NCBI GenBank assembly: GCA_009783355.1
Contig: WRHH01000001.1
Span: forward strand, 124,001 to 188,000
Origin: Synergistaceae bacterium
GTDB lineage: Bacteria > Synergistota > Synergistia > Synergistales > Aminobacteriaceae
Direction: 5' to 3'
DNA length: 64,000 bases
Part shown: one piece after another, positions 34,379 through 43,747 of the stretch
How positions within the stretch are numbered: position 1 is the stretch's first letter
How the letters are laid out: the number at the start of each line of letters is the position of its first letter
Notes under the pieces: generated by a model
Told to the model about the DNA's origin: nothing
Database searches by the model: none
What the model saw: the letters and a program-made list of their open reading frames with translations, nothing else
Translations under genes and position numbers: made by a program

Positions 34379-36874
34379 CTAATCCCTGTTCTTTCTTGCG
34401 AATATTAACATGCCGAAGAGCCCTAATGCAACGTAGCCCAAGCCCCAGTCGCATCCGCCGCCGCCTGAGCCGGGGAGAATAATTTTTGAAGTCGGAGTAG
34501 CTACCCATATTGAGGCGCTCAGAACGCCGTCGTCATCTCCATCGCAGATTACCAGAACGTTGTTGTGCACTCCCGAGTTACCGGGGCCGTCGGCAAGTAT
34601 GTACTCTATTGTTACTATTGCGCCATCGGAGGTCAGCGTCAGAGTGGTAATACCTTTCGCCAGCGCTTCCTCGAACGTAATCATCGCGCCTGAAGGCCCC
34701 ACTATATTCAGTGTTTTACCGTCGGCAGACATGATAAATGTTAAGTTCTTCTTTAGGTTGCCTAAACCGCCAAATGCGTTTATAAGCGCGTTATCCAGTT
34801 TCACTTCGTAGAGCATCTTAGCGGCTGTTTGTTTCGCAGTTATCTGCTCCGGTTTCAGAGTGATTTCGACCTCGGCGCCGGGAAGGTCAAACTTAAATCC
34901 GGAAACGTCAGGAGCAGCGCTTGCGCCGACAGAATTAACCTGAATGTTCCCGTCGTCGCGCGTCAGCAGGCTGTGTCCGCTTCCTTGAGCATTTCCAACC
35001 GCCGTCTTGTCGTCGTCAGTCGGGCTTCTGAAAGCTGAGTTGTTAATAGTCGGCCCGACTAAATCAGCAGGGATAACGAATAGCGTACCCGGAGCGTTCG
35101 CAATGTGAGTTTTGAGAGCGTCGTGGATTTTTTCCGCTGCGCGTAAAGTTCTGTCGGATACCGCAATGGTGTAGTCCGTTATAAACTTTGCCGCGATCGC
35201 AGGATCTTCTGCGTACAGGCGGAGCAATTCCGGCTCAATGACTTTTTCCTGATCCTCGTAAAGGCTCAGCTCATGGGCGCGCCAGAATGCCCTAAGTGGC
35301 GCGGCGTAGTTCCTTCTGTCGCTGCGCGCCATGCGCCCCGTGTCGGAGAAAAGCCAGTAAGCGCTGTTGGAGTCGTAGTAACCCGGCGAGGATGAGTCGG
35401 GGTGTGTTTGATTATATTTATATTTCGGGTGAGTATCCGTGATGTTGCCGTAGAATGGGATGTTGACCGAGGTCTCGGCTGCGGACAAGCCAACCCAAAA
35501 ACGCGCGCCAATTTCCGGAGGCAAATTGCCCCCAACATCGAAAATGTGCGTATGCCCAGCTGTTACGTATCCTATCGAGCGCATCGCTATCGGGCCGGTG
35601 CCAAGTCCCCAAAATGAGAAGTCGTCTCCATGCCCCTCGCGTAACTCAGCGCCGGTTGTGGGATGTATGTACTGCGGGTAGAATTCCACGTCAATAGGCG
35701 TGCCTGCGTAACGGTAGCGCTGCATCATAGCTATGTCCATCGGCGATATCTTCTTGTCCGGTTTCAGGTAATTCGGGTATGTCCTGCCGGTGTCGCCGGA
35801 TGTAAGGTTCGTCCCGCCGCCTCCGTAATATTCCGCTTCAGTCAGAGCCTGGAGCCCCAATGAAGGCTTGAACATGCTGATGCCGCCCCAGAAACGATAC
35901 GCGTTGTAGCGGCTGTGCTGTGAGCCTCCGGTGGCGGAAGGCGTCCCGCCGAAAGTGAGCGCTATGTTGATCCTTTTTACGCCGTTCTCGTCAAATTCAA
36001 ATCTTGCGACGTCGTGGCTTGTTGCGTATTGTTCGGGGTCAAAGTTGCTCCTGAAGTTTGCGGTGTCAGCTTTGTTGAAGAATTTGTGCGTCATCGCGTT
36101 GGCGAACACCATAAAACAATCGTCGGGGACCCGGCTTGCGATGTAATTTCTTCTGGTGATGAACTCGATTACCCACGCCTCGTTCTGGTCCGCTACTTTG
36201 ATTATTTCGCTTGACGAACCATGATATGTTCCGTCCACAGCCTGCGTATTAAGAATCCTATCGATAACGTCCATCGCCTCTTGACAATTGGCGGCCTCAG
36301 CGAGCAGCACCTTTGCCATTGTATGTTCCGTCCATCTACTATTGCCGTGGGTGTAGCTGCCAAGTTTGTCGGGTGCAACATTTCTGAAATTGTTAGTGGT
36401 TGTGGCCGACACAGCAAGTCCCTTTTCATTTACTCCGCTGCCGTCGAAAGTGAAATAGTACCCATCCTCGTAAAGCGGCGGAGGGGTAAGCCCGTATAGG
36501 AGCGAGCCGGGAGCGGCTGCAGATACTCCCAAATCCTTCGAGGTCGCCTCTGAGCCAAGGCCGCCTACCCCTGTTCCGTTTCTGGTCGTATGCGCCACAG
36601 CAGTGTACTTGTAGCTGTCGTGAGAGAACTTAAAATTAAAACCGTTGGACTGAAGCGCATAGTTGATGTCCTTCTTGAAGAAACCGGCGGGAACCACTAT
36701 GAACTTCTTGGGATTATTAGGGTTTAAGTCCTCAGTGCGGGCAAACAAAACGCGTCCCGTAGTGGACGCGTTCTTTCCGACGATAATGGAAGTACAAGCC
36801 CATGAAGTTACCGGTGAAAGCAGATAAACCGCGAGAATTGCTAACGAGAGGATTCTTCTTTTTGATAAACTCAT
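34379..36874 (-). CDS. Secreted C69 dipeptidase, copy 2
   Basis: An 831-residue paralogue of the flanking C69 enzymes. The signal peptide (SKRRILSLAILAVYLLSPVTSWA) again ends at the nucleophile Cys27 (ACTSIIVGKNASTTGRVLFARTED). Core blocks VNEKGLAVSATTT, MAKVLLAEAANCQEAMDVID and DQNEAWVIEFITRRNYIASRVPDD are intact. The shared C-terminal domain (LPGAEVEITLKPEQITAKQTAAK) and Synergist-CTERM end (GGGCDWGLGYVALGL) follow. The final residues NRD and the TAG stop are read from an ACAGGGATTAGGG repeat, which replaces the KKSK end of copy 1. The signal region is almost identical to copy 1. Confidence 0.88.
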   Translation of the reverse strand: MSLSKRRILSLAILAVYLLSPVTSWACTSIIVGKNASTTGRVLFARTEDLNPNNPKKFIVVPAGFFKKDINYALQSNGFNFKFSHDSYKYTAVAHTTRNGTGVGGLGSEATSKDLGVSAAAPGSLLYGLTPPPLYEDGYYFTFDGSGVNEKGLAVSATTTNNFRNVAPDKLGSYTHGNSRWTEHTMAKVLLAEAANCQEAMDVIDRILNTQAVDGTYHGSSSEIIKVADQNEAWVIEFITRRNYIASRVPDDCFMVFANAMTHKFFNKADTANFRSNFDPEQYATSHDVARFEFDENGVKRINIALTFGGTPSATGGSQHSRYNAYRFWGGISMFKPSLGLQALTEAEYYGGGGTNLTSGDTGRTYPNYLKPDKKISPMDIAMMQRYRYAGTPIDVEFYPQYIHPTTGAELREGHGDDFSFWGLGTGPIAMRSIGYVTAGHTHIFDVGGNLPPEIGARFWVGLSAAETSVNIPFYGNITDTHPKYKYNQTHPDSSSPGYYDSNSAYWLFSDTGRMARSDRRNYAAPLRAFWRAHELSLYEDQEKVIEPELLRLYAEDPAIAAKFITDYTIAVSDRTLRAAEKIHDALKTHIANAPGTLFVIPADLVGPTINNSAFRSPTDDDKTAVGNAQGSGHSLLTRDDGNIQVNSVGASAAPDVSGFKFDLPGAEVEITLKPEQITAKQTAAKMLYEVKLDNALINAFGGLGNLKKNLTFIMSADGKTLNIVGPSGAMITFEEALAKGITTLTLTSDGAIVTIEYILADGPGNSGVHNNVLVICDGDDDGVLSASIWVATPTSKIILPGSGGGGCDWGLGYVALGLFGMLIFARKNRD

Positions 36875-36898
36875 AATATAACCTTCTTTCGTAATGTT

Positions 36899-37105
36899 TT
36901 TGGCAAAGGCGGCAAGATTCCGCCTCTACAAAGTTAATTTGCTACGTTTCAAAGTTTTTGGCGCTGGGCGCGTCTCCAACGCGCATAACTATGAGCAATT
37001 CAATGTATTTGGCACGGGTCGCCCATGGGCGTGACCCCTACGAACTTCTTATTTGACAAATCAAAGCATCTGACACAGGTCGCCGAGGGCTGCGACCCCT
37101 ACGGC
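36899..37105 (-). repeat. Cluster of four REP-like palindromes between C69 copies 2 and 3
   Basis: Four units in about 200 bases: GGCGG...CCGCC + TCTAC, GCGCGT...ACGCGC (foot lost), GGGTCGCCCATGGGCGTGACCC + CTAC, and GGTCGC...GCGACC + CCTAC. Linkers read GTTTCAAAGTTTTTGGC, CAATGTATTTGGCAC and CAAAGCATCTGACAC, related to the linkers in the large array at 53030-53760. No gene is present in this 300-base gap. Confidence 0.75.
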
Positions 37106-37138
37106 GTTGTTATAAGTCTTCACTATGTTCATTGCGTT

Positions 37139-37164
37139 AAAAAGGGGCGGTTTTTCCGCCCCTT
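37139..37164 (-). terminator. Terminator after C69 copy 3
   Basis: AAGGGGCGG-AAAAA-CCGCCCC followed by TTTTT on the minus strand, 12 bases after the stop at 37176. A strong, clean intrinsic terminator, showing that copy 3 is transcribed separately from copy 2. Confidence 0.88.
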
Positions 37165-37175
37165 AAAATTGATAC

Positions 37176-39635
37176 TTATTTTCTTCTTAAAACAAACGGT
37201 ATAATACCCAAAAGTAACACAATGAAGCCCAATCCTGCGTTACATCCGTGTTCGTGACAGTCGCCCGGCGCTGTGTATGTGGTTGGAGTAAATGTCCATA
37301 CAGTGCCGTTCAGGACTCCGTCAGTAGTTCCGTCGAAGTATACCAGTTTGTCGTTATAAAACCCTGAGTTTCCCGGGCCATCCGCAAGAATGTACTCAAG
37401 AGCAACTATGGCGCCGCCCGAGGTCAGCGTTACAGTGGCGATTCCTTTTTCAATCGCGTCTGATAGCGTAACACCCAAGCTGCCTCCGCCTTGGTTAGCG
37501 ATATTGAACGTAACTCTTTTCATGAAATTGTCCAAACCGCCGAATTTAGAAAATTCTATGCCGCTAAGCTCAGTCTCGTATAGCAGCTTCGCCGCAGTTT
37601 GCTTCGCAGCGACCTGCTCGGGCTTCAGAGTAATCTCCGCTTTAACTCCGAGCGAGCATTTAGGCGCTCCAACTACAGTGACCACAGCCATCGCAGGGAC
37701 CGTAGTAATTTTAACGTTCCCGTCGTCGCGCGTCAGCAGGCCGAGTCCGCTCTGCGCCAATCCGGCGGCCTTCACGTCGCCGGCGTTCGGGTTCAGGAGA
37801 GCTGAATCGTTGACGGTCTCCTCAAGCAATTCCGCGGGGATCTTGAAGAGCGTGTTCGGCGCTGTCGCCATATGTAATACGAGTGCGTCGTGGATTTTTT
37901 CCGCCGCGCGGAACGCCCTGTCGGATATTGCGATGAGGTAGTCTGTCGCAAACTTGGCGGACGCAGCTGGGCTCACATCATTGTACAGCCTGAGCAGCTC
38001 CGGTTCGATGACGCTATCCTGATCTTCGTTGAGCTTTTTCTCGTAGTTGCTCCAGAATGCCTTAATCGGCGCTACGTAGTTTTTCCTGTCGCCGCGCGCG
38101 AGATATCCCAAGTGGGCAAAAATTGAGTAAGCGCTGTTTGGTTCGTACGGCGGCACGGTATTTATACCGTTGCCTGTAGTGGCGGAGTTGACCGCTGTAA
38201 TGTTAAACTTGTGTCTCGGGTGAGTATCCGTGATATTTCCGTAGAACGGGATATTAACCGAGGTCTCGGACGCGGCCATGGCGATGAACATGCGTCCGCC
38301 TATTTCCGGCGGTATTCCGCCGCCAGAACCGATGTCGGAGACGTGCGTGAACTGTTGTGTAAAGTACCCGATGGTACGAATAGCCGCTGCATTAGCAGCT
38401 GTCGGAGTCGGCGCGCTGCTTCCGGGGGGAAGAATGGTCACTATTCCGGCAGCTGTCGTGCCCTCGCGAACCTCGCCGTTATTGGAGTTTAAGTACTGCG
38501 GGGAGTATGTCTGGTCGAACGGCGTACCCGCGTAACGGTCGCGCTGCAACCAAGCTACATCCATCGGCGATATTTTCTTGTCCGGCTTTACATAAGTCGG
38601 GTAGGTCTTGGCAATATCGCTGGAGGTAGCAGCTGTTCTTCCTCCTCCGTAATAATCTCCTTCAGTCAAAACGTTGAGACCCAAGGAAGGAGCGAAAACG
38701 CTCATGCCGCGCCATCTGCGGTACGTGTTGGCCTCGCCGTTCACGCCGCTTATGCTGGTCGGTCCATAGGTGAGCGAGATGTTGACCCTCTTAACGCCGT
38801 TATCGTCGTACTGGTATCTTGCGATGCCTCTATCCTCCGCGTACGTCACAGGTTTAAAATTGCTCCTGAAGTTTACGGGGTCATTCTCGTCAAAGAACTG
38901 GTGCTGCATGGCGTTAGCCGACACGGAAAAACAATCGTCGGGCACGCGGCTTGCGACATAGTGATATCTGCCCACCGCCTCGAGTATCCACGCCTCGTTC
39001 TGGTCGGCCATATGGATCATTTCATTTGCCATGCCCTGCCAGCCTAAATTCGTACCCACGTCCAAGCTCAGCAGCTTATCGACGACGTCCATCGCTTCGC
39101 GGCAGTTAGCGGCTTCAGCGAGCAGCACCTTCGCCATCGTTTGTTCAGTCCAGAGTTGGGTACCGGTGGTTATTCCCGTGCCGCTTCTAAACCCTGTCGT
39201 CGTGGTGGCGGTGACAGCAAATCCCTTTTCGTTTATCCCCGCCGCGTCGAAAGCAAAATGGTACCCGTCCTCCCAATGCGGCAACAGATCTTTTGATGAC
39301 GTTTCGGAGCCTATGACGCCGGCGCTTGACCTGGTCGTATCCGGTACCGCGGTGAACTTGTAGCTGTCGTGGGAGAACGTCCATTCGAAATTGCTGTTTG
39401 CCAGCAATTTATAATTGACGCCCGCTTTATAGAAGCCAGCCGGGACGACTATGAACTTCTTGGAATTATTGGGTTGCGAGTCCTCCGTGCGCATGAATAA
39501 TACGCGCCCCGTTGTTGACGCATTCTTACCGACGATCATGGAAGTGCACGCCCATGAAGTTACCGGCGAAAGCAGGTAAAACGCTAAGACTAAAAACGCA
39601 AAAACTCTTTTGTTAAACATTTTTGAATATTTCAT
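37176..39635 (-). CDS. Secreted C69 dipeptidase, copy 3
   Basis: An 819-residue C69 dipeptidase. The signal peptide (VFAFLVLAFYLLSPVTSWA) ends before the nucleophile Cys30 in CTSMIVGKNASTTGRVLFMRTED. Core blocks INEKGFAVTATTTTG, MAKVLLAEAANCREAMDVVD and DQNEAWILEAVGRYHYVASRVPDD are present. The shared C-terminal domain is more divergent here than in copies 1 and 2. The Synergist-CTERM tail is HGCNAGLGFIVLLLGIIPFVLRRK-like, with EHGC instead of GGGC before the Cys. It has its own promoter (39670-39697) and terminator. GAGGAGG lies 7 bases before the ATG. Confidence 0.88.
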   Translation of the reverse strand: MKYSKMFNKRVFAFLVLAFYLLSPVTSWACTSMIVGKNASTTGRVLFMRTEDSQPNNSKKFIVVPAGFYKAGVNYKLLANSNFEWTFSHDSYKFTAVPDTTRSSAGVIGSETSSKDLLPHWEDGYHFAFDAAGINEKGFAVTATTTTGFRSGTGITTGTQLWTEQTMAKVLLAEAANCREAMDVVDKLLSLDVGTNLGWQGMANEMIHMADQNEAWILEAVGRYHYVASRVPDDCFSVSANAMQHQFFDENDPVNFRSNFKPVTYAEDRGIARYQYDDNGVKRVNISLTYGPTSISGVNGEANTYRRWRGMSVFAPSLGLNVLTEGDYYGGGRTAATSSDIAKTYPTYVKPDKKISPMDVAWLQRDRYAGTPFDQTYSPQYLNSNNGEVREGTTAAGIVTILPPGSSAPTPTAANAAAIRTIGYFTQQFTHVSDIGSGGGIPPEIGGRMFIAMAASETSVNIPFYGNITDTHPRHKFNITAVNSATTGNGINTVPPYEPNSAYSIFAHLGYLARGDRKNYVAPIKAFWSNYEKKLNEDQDSVIEPELLRLYNDVSPAASAKFATDYLIAISDRAFRAAEKIHDALVLHMATAPNTLFKIPAELLEETVNDSALLNPNAGDVKAAGLAQSGLGLLTRDDGNVKITTVPAMAVVTVVGAPKCSLGVKAEITLKPEQVAAKQTAAKLLYETELSGIEFSKFGGLDNFMKRVTFNIANQGGGSLGVTLSDAIEKGIATVTLTSGGAIVALEYILADGPGNSGFYNDKLVYFDGTTDGVLNGTVWTFTPTTYTAPGDCHEHGCNAGLGFIVLLLGIIPFVLRRK

Positions 39636-39669
39636 TTATTATCCTCCTCTATGATAATGTGGTAATGCA

Positions 39670-39697
39670 ATTTTATACCTTTATGTAAAAGAGTCAA
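39670..39697 (-). promoter_or_regulatory. Promoter of C69 copy 3
   Basis: On the minus strand TTGACT (39692-39697) and TAAAAT (39670-39675) are separated by 16 bases, about 35 bases upstream of the start codon. It lies in the divergent gap facing gyrA. Confidence 0.65.
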
Positions 39698-39818
39698 GAT
39701 AATCATAAATTAAATATTAAACTGCAATAATTCCCGACTAATGATGCCCAAATATAAGCGCTTCATGTTAAAATATAACTTTGGTTTAAACCGCAGAAAC
39801 TCCCGAGGAGAAAAGTAC

Positions 39819-42365
39819 ATGACAGAGGAAAAAAAAGGCAATTCGCTTTTCGACCGCGTAATACCTTTGCCGTTGGTCGACGAAATTAAACATAGCTATC
39901 TAGATTACGCAATGAGCGTTATTGTGGGCAGAGCTCTTCCTGACGCGAGAGACGGGTTAAAGCCAGTCCAGCGCAGAATTCTCTATTCAATGATGGAGCT
40001 TGGCCTGAAGCACAATACCGCTTACAAAAAGTCCGCGCGCGTTGTCGGAGAAACTATGGGAAAGTATCACCCTCACGGAGACAGCGCCATATATGAAACT
40101 ATGGTGCGAATGGCGCAGCCTTTCAGCTTGAGATACAGGTTAGTAGACGGTCAGGGGAATTTTGGCTCGATAGACGGCGACAGCGCTGCCGCGATGCGCT
40201 ATACCGAAACGAGGCTGCACGAGGTCGGAGAACTCATGCTGGCCGACATAGACGAGGATACGGTGAACTGGGGTAAAAATTTCGACGAATCGCTTGACGA
40301 GCCGCTGTGCCTGCCGTCAAAAATACCAAACCTGCTTATTAACGGAAGCTCCGGGATAGCCGTGGGCATGGCGACGAATATTCCCCCACATAATTTAAGA
40401 GAGGTTGTCGATGCGCTCCTATATATGCTTGATACGGAGGAGGAGTTATTCGATATAAACGAGATTTTGGCCAGGATGCCCGGCCCGGATTTTCCGACAG
40501 GCGGCCTGATTTTAGGCCGTCAGGGGATATACGACGCTTATACTAAAGGGCGCGGGCGCATAGTAATGCGCGGGCGTATGCACACCGAGGAAATAAAACG
40601 CGGCAAGGAAATTGTCGTGATAACCGAGATACCGTATATGGTAAACAAAACGACGCTCATAGAAGGAATGGTCGAATCCGTTCAACAGAAGCATATAGAC
40701 GGAGTGAGCGATATCAGGGACGAATCCGACCGCGACGGTATGCGCATAGTGGTCGAGCTTTCACGGGACGGCGACGCCGACCTGGTTCAGCGTCAGATAT
40801 ATAAGCGCTCTCAAATGCAGCAGACATTTGGAGTTATTAATTTATCCCTGGTCAACAACCAGCCGATGGAGCTGTCGATGAGGCAGACTCTCGAAGTGTT
40901 TATAAATCATCGCCGCGAAGTTATAAGAAGGCGGACGCAGTTCAGGCTCAATAAAGCGCTTGCGCGGGAACATATTGTTGAAGGGCTTGTGAAAGCGCTT
41001 GATATAATAGATGAAGTAATATCGATAATTCGCGGCTCGCAGACCGCTGCTGAAGCTAAGGCGTCTTTAGTTTCAAAGCTTGAATTTTCTGAAATTCAAG
41101 CGCAGGCAATTCTCGAAATGAGGCTGCAGCGCCTGACGGGACTTGAGCGGGATAAACTCAATGAGGAACTTGCGGAGCTGAGAGCCGATATTATGTCGTT
41201 GCGCGCGATTTTGGCGGATGCCAAGCTCTTGGATGGAGTCATAAAAAAGGAACTCATTGAGATAAGCGGGAAATTCGGGGATGAGCGCCGCACAGAGATA
41301 GTCGCGGATTACGATGAGAACATGTCCGTGGAAGCTTATATTCCGGAAAATGATATCGTGGTGGTGCTATCGAAGGACGGGTATCTTCGCCGTAAGAACC
41401 TTGGCGAGTATCAAACTCAAGGGCGCGGAGGGAAAGGAAGAAAAGGGGCTGTAATACAGGAAGAGGATGCAGTGGCAAGCGTTACTGTCACTCATACTCA
41501 TAATGACGTCTGGTTCTTCACCTCAAAAGGTAGAATACTCACGCTCAAAGGACATCTTATTCCTGAGACCAAGACCGGAAAAGGAAAGCTCATAAGCCGC
41601 ATTATTCCCCTAGAAGAGGGAGAACGAGTTGTTGAGCTTCATGGTGGAGAACTCAACGATTTGAATTTCGGATTCTTCATTACCCGCAACGGAATAGCTA
41701 AACGCCTCGAAATGTCGGAAATGTCGGATTCTTCGCGTCCAAGGCGCATTATAACGCTGGATGACGGGGATGAAATAGCTCAGGTTCGCTTGACGAACGG
41801 AGAGAATGACCTGCTGCTCATGACCGAAAAAGCTCAGTGCCTTCGGGTATCCGAAAAAGAATTCAGGGCAATGGGGAGAGTTGCGCGTGGCGTTATCGGA
41901 ATGAGGCTTGCGGAAGGAGACAGAGTCATAAGCTGCGATGTCGTCGAGGATAATCGTTATGTGTTGGTGATAAGCGAAAAAGGAGTTGGAAAACGCAGTT
42001 TATTCAGCGACTATACAGCTCATCACCGCGGAACTTCCGGCGTCCGCGCGATGCTGCTTGGTTCTAAGACGGGCAAACTTGTGGGTTGCTGGTCGGTTGG
42101 AGAGCACGATGAAATTATGGCAATAACAGCGAGAGGAAGAATTATTCGTGTGGCAGCCGCGGATGTGCGCCTTCTCAGCCGTATGGCGCAAGGCTCGATA
42201 ACCATGAGGCTCGATGATGGAGATAGCGTTGTCGACTGCAGTGTAGTGAGGAACAGTTCCGCAAGAATCCCGGAAGAAGACGGGGAGAAAACAGACGATA
42301 CAGAAAATACAAATCTGCACAATTCGCTCACATTGCCGATAATTGAAGGAGAGAGTCCCGAATGA
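39819..42365 (+). CDS. gyrA: DNA gyrase subunit A
   Basis: The DNA-cleaving subunit of gyrase. The 848-residue protein has the breakage-reunion domain with [28 protein letters not shown] and active-site Tyr128 (AAMRYTE). The C-terminal β-pinwheel carries the GyrA box QGRGGKG, which separates gyrase from topoisomerase IV. In the quinolone region Ser89 and Glu93 correspond to E. coli Ser83 and Asp87, so there is no classic resistance change. The ATG at 39819 lies 8 bases after GAGGAG; an ATG at 39741 would add 26 unconserved residues. It overlaps psd (ATGA). gyrB is not in the window. Confidence 0.96.
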   Translation: MTEEKKGNSLFDRVIPLPLVDEIKHSYLDYAMSVIVGRALPDARDGLKPVQRRILYSMMELGLKHNTAYKKSARVVGETMGKYHPHGDSAIYETMVRMAQPFSLRYRLVDGQGNFGSIDGDSAAAMRYTETRLHEVGELMLADIDEDTVNWGKNFDESLDEPLCLPSKIPNLLINGSSGIAVGMATNIPPHNLREVVDALLYMLDTEEELFDINEILARMPGPDFPTGGLILGRQGIYDAYTKGRGRIVMRGRMHTEEIKRGKEIVVITEIPYMVNKTTLIEGMVESVQQKHIDGVSDIRDESDRDGMRIVVELSRDGDADLVQRQIYKRSQMQQTFGVINLSLVNNQPMELSMRQTLEVFINHRREVIRRRTQFRLNKALAREHIVEGLVKALDIIDEVISIIRGSQTAAEAKASLVSKLEFSEIQAQAILEMRLQRLTGLERDKLNEELAELRADIMSLRAILADAKLLDGVIKKELIEISGKFGDERRTEIVADYDENMSVEAYIPENDIVVVLSKDGYLRRKNLGEYQTQGRGGKGRKGAVIQEEDAVASVTVTHTHNDVWFFTSKGRILTLKGHLIPETKTGKGKLISRIIPLEEGERVVELHGGELNDLNFGFFITRNGIAKRLEMSEMSDSSRPRRIITLDDGDEIAQVRLTNGENDLLLMTEKAQCLRVSEKEFRAMGRVARGVIGMRLAEGDRVISCDVVEDNRYVLVISEKGVGKRSLFSDYTAHHRGTSGVRAMLLGSKTGKLVGCWSVGEHDEIMAITARGRIIRVAAADVRLLSRMAQGSITMRLDDGDSVVDCSVVRNSSARIPEEDGEKTDDTENTNLHNSLTLPIIEGESPE

Positions 42366-42982
42366 AATTTGCACAAGGCAGCAGACCGGCAATCTTAGGA
42401 TCAGTACTAATTACGGGAATTACCATGTTAATACATCCGTTACCGGCGATGTTGATGTGTTGTATAACCGGCCTTATTATTTGGTTTTACAGAGACCCTG
42501 AGCGCGATGTCCCGCGCGGCGCCGGATTATTTGTCAGCCCTGCGGATGGTAAGGTTGTTGAAATAACTCCTGCGACGCGCGAGTTTGCGGGAGAATCTCT
42601 GAAAATAGGCATATTTATGAACGCGTTTAGCGTGCATGTAAATAGAGCGCCTTGTGAAGGCGTGATTGAGTATATGGATTACGTTCCCGGCAAGAAAATC
42701 GCAGCGTTTTCCAGCAAGGCGTCCGAAATAAACGAGCGTTTTTACGTAGGCTTGAGGACTCAGCATGGAGCGGTATTGCTGGTTCAGATAGCGGGGCTTC
42801 TGGCGCGGCGTATAGTATGCAGACGCAGGGTTGGGGACAGCTTAGCGCGCGGGGAGCGATACGGCATGATAAAGCTGGGGTCAAAAGTCGATGTTTATCT
42901 TCCTGTTAATGCAACGGTAAAAGTTAAAATCGGAGATAGAGTACTCGCTGGAAAATCAATAATTGCGGGAGTGGGAGAATGA
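42362..42982 (+). CDS. psd: Phosphatidylserine decarboxylase proenzyme (short type)
   Basis: Converts phosphatidylserine to phosphatidylethanolamine. This 206-residue short-type PSD has two N-terminal membrane segments ([28 protein letters not shown]), the FVSPADGKV motif (Asp62) and His92 in SVHVNRAP. The self-cleaving motif is L-Gly173-Ser174 in [11 protein letters not shown]; Ser174 becomes the pyruvoyl group of the α-chain. It overlaps gyrA by 4 bases and pssA by 4 bases, so gyrA-psd-pssA is one tightly coupled unit. Confidence 0.94.
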   Translation: MKFAQGSRPAILGSVLITGITMLIHPLPAMLMCCITGLIIWFYRDPERDVPRGAGLFVSPADGKVVEITPATREFAGESLKIGIFMNAFSVHVNRAPCEGVIEYMDYVPGKKIAAFSSKASEINERFYVGLRTQHGAVLLVQIAGLLARRIVCRRRVGDSLARGERYGMIKLGSKVDVYLPVNATVKVKIGDRVLAGKSIIAGVGE

Positions 42983-43710
42983 ATTTAAAATTTCTTAAGT
43001 TTAAGCCGCGAAGAAAGAAAAGTTCCCTGACATGGCGCGAAATAATACCAAACATGGTTACGAGCGGCAACATAATATCCGGCGTGATTTCGCTGGTTTT
43101 GTCCTTTCACGGATATTATGCCGAAGCGGGATGGGCGATATTTGCCGCTGTGTTCTTTGATTTCATGGACGGGGTTGTGGCAAGAATGCTCAGCGGCGGG
43201 ACACAATTTGGCATTGAATTTGACAGCATTGCGGATGTCGTAAGTTTTGGCGCCGCGCCCGCATTGTTGTTTTATGGCGCGTATTTACAGGACATAAAGA
43301 TTACGGGCGTTATTGCCGCATGTTTATTTTCCCTTTGCGGCGGATTGCGGCTTGCCAGATTCAACGTGGTGCACTCGGCCGGGTCTTTCCAGGGGATACC
43401 TATACCGGCAGCGGGGCTTTTCATCTCGTCCTTTATTATTGCGGGTATAGATATTAATCAGATTATTGCAGCATTATTGATGTTTTCATTGTCAATTCTC
43501 ATGGTCTCAAAAGTTCCTTACGGCAACCTTAAGACACTAAGGAAAGGGTATGCCAACAGGTTAAAATTTGTTTTTGTTTTTTCGCTGATGTTTTTAACAG
43601 CAGTTTCAGCTGGGAAATATGCTCCTGTAATTCTAATGAGCATATATGTAGCAAGCGGGTTATTGCGTTTTGATTGGGGGAAATGGCTTTCATTGCCAGC
43701 GCCTGAATAA
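42979..43710 (+). CDS. pssA: CDP-diacylglycerol-serine O-phosphatidyltransferase
   Basis: Makes phosphatidylserine from CDP-diacylglycerol and serine, the substrate for the Psd encoded just before it. The 243-residue membrane protein has the full CDP-alcohol phosphotransferase motif: Asp64-Gly65, Ala68-Arg69, Gly78, Asp82, Asp86 (DGVVARM...GIEFDSIAD). About seven hydrophobic segments follow. The N-terminus is basic (LKFLKFKPRRKKSS). Together with psd it gives the complete route to phosphatidylethanolamine. Confidence 0.95.
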   Translation: MNLKFLKFKPRRKKSSLTWREIIPNMVTSGNIISGVISLVLSFHGYYAEAGWAIFAAVFFDFMDGVVARMLSGGTQFGIEFDSIADVVSFGAAPALLFYGAYLQDIKITGVIAACLFSLCGGLRLARFNVVHSAGSFQGIPIPAAGLFISSFIIAGIDINQIIAALLMFSLSILMVSKVPYGNLKTLRKGYANRLKFVFVFSLMFLTAVSAGKYAPVILMSIYVASGLLRFDWGKWLSLPAPE

Positions 43711-43747
43711 TTCTGCCTGATTATTTTTAAAGATGGGAGCAATCTCA

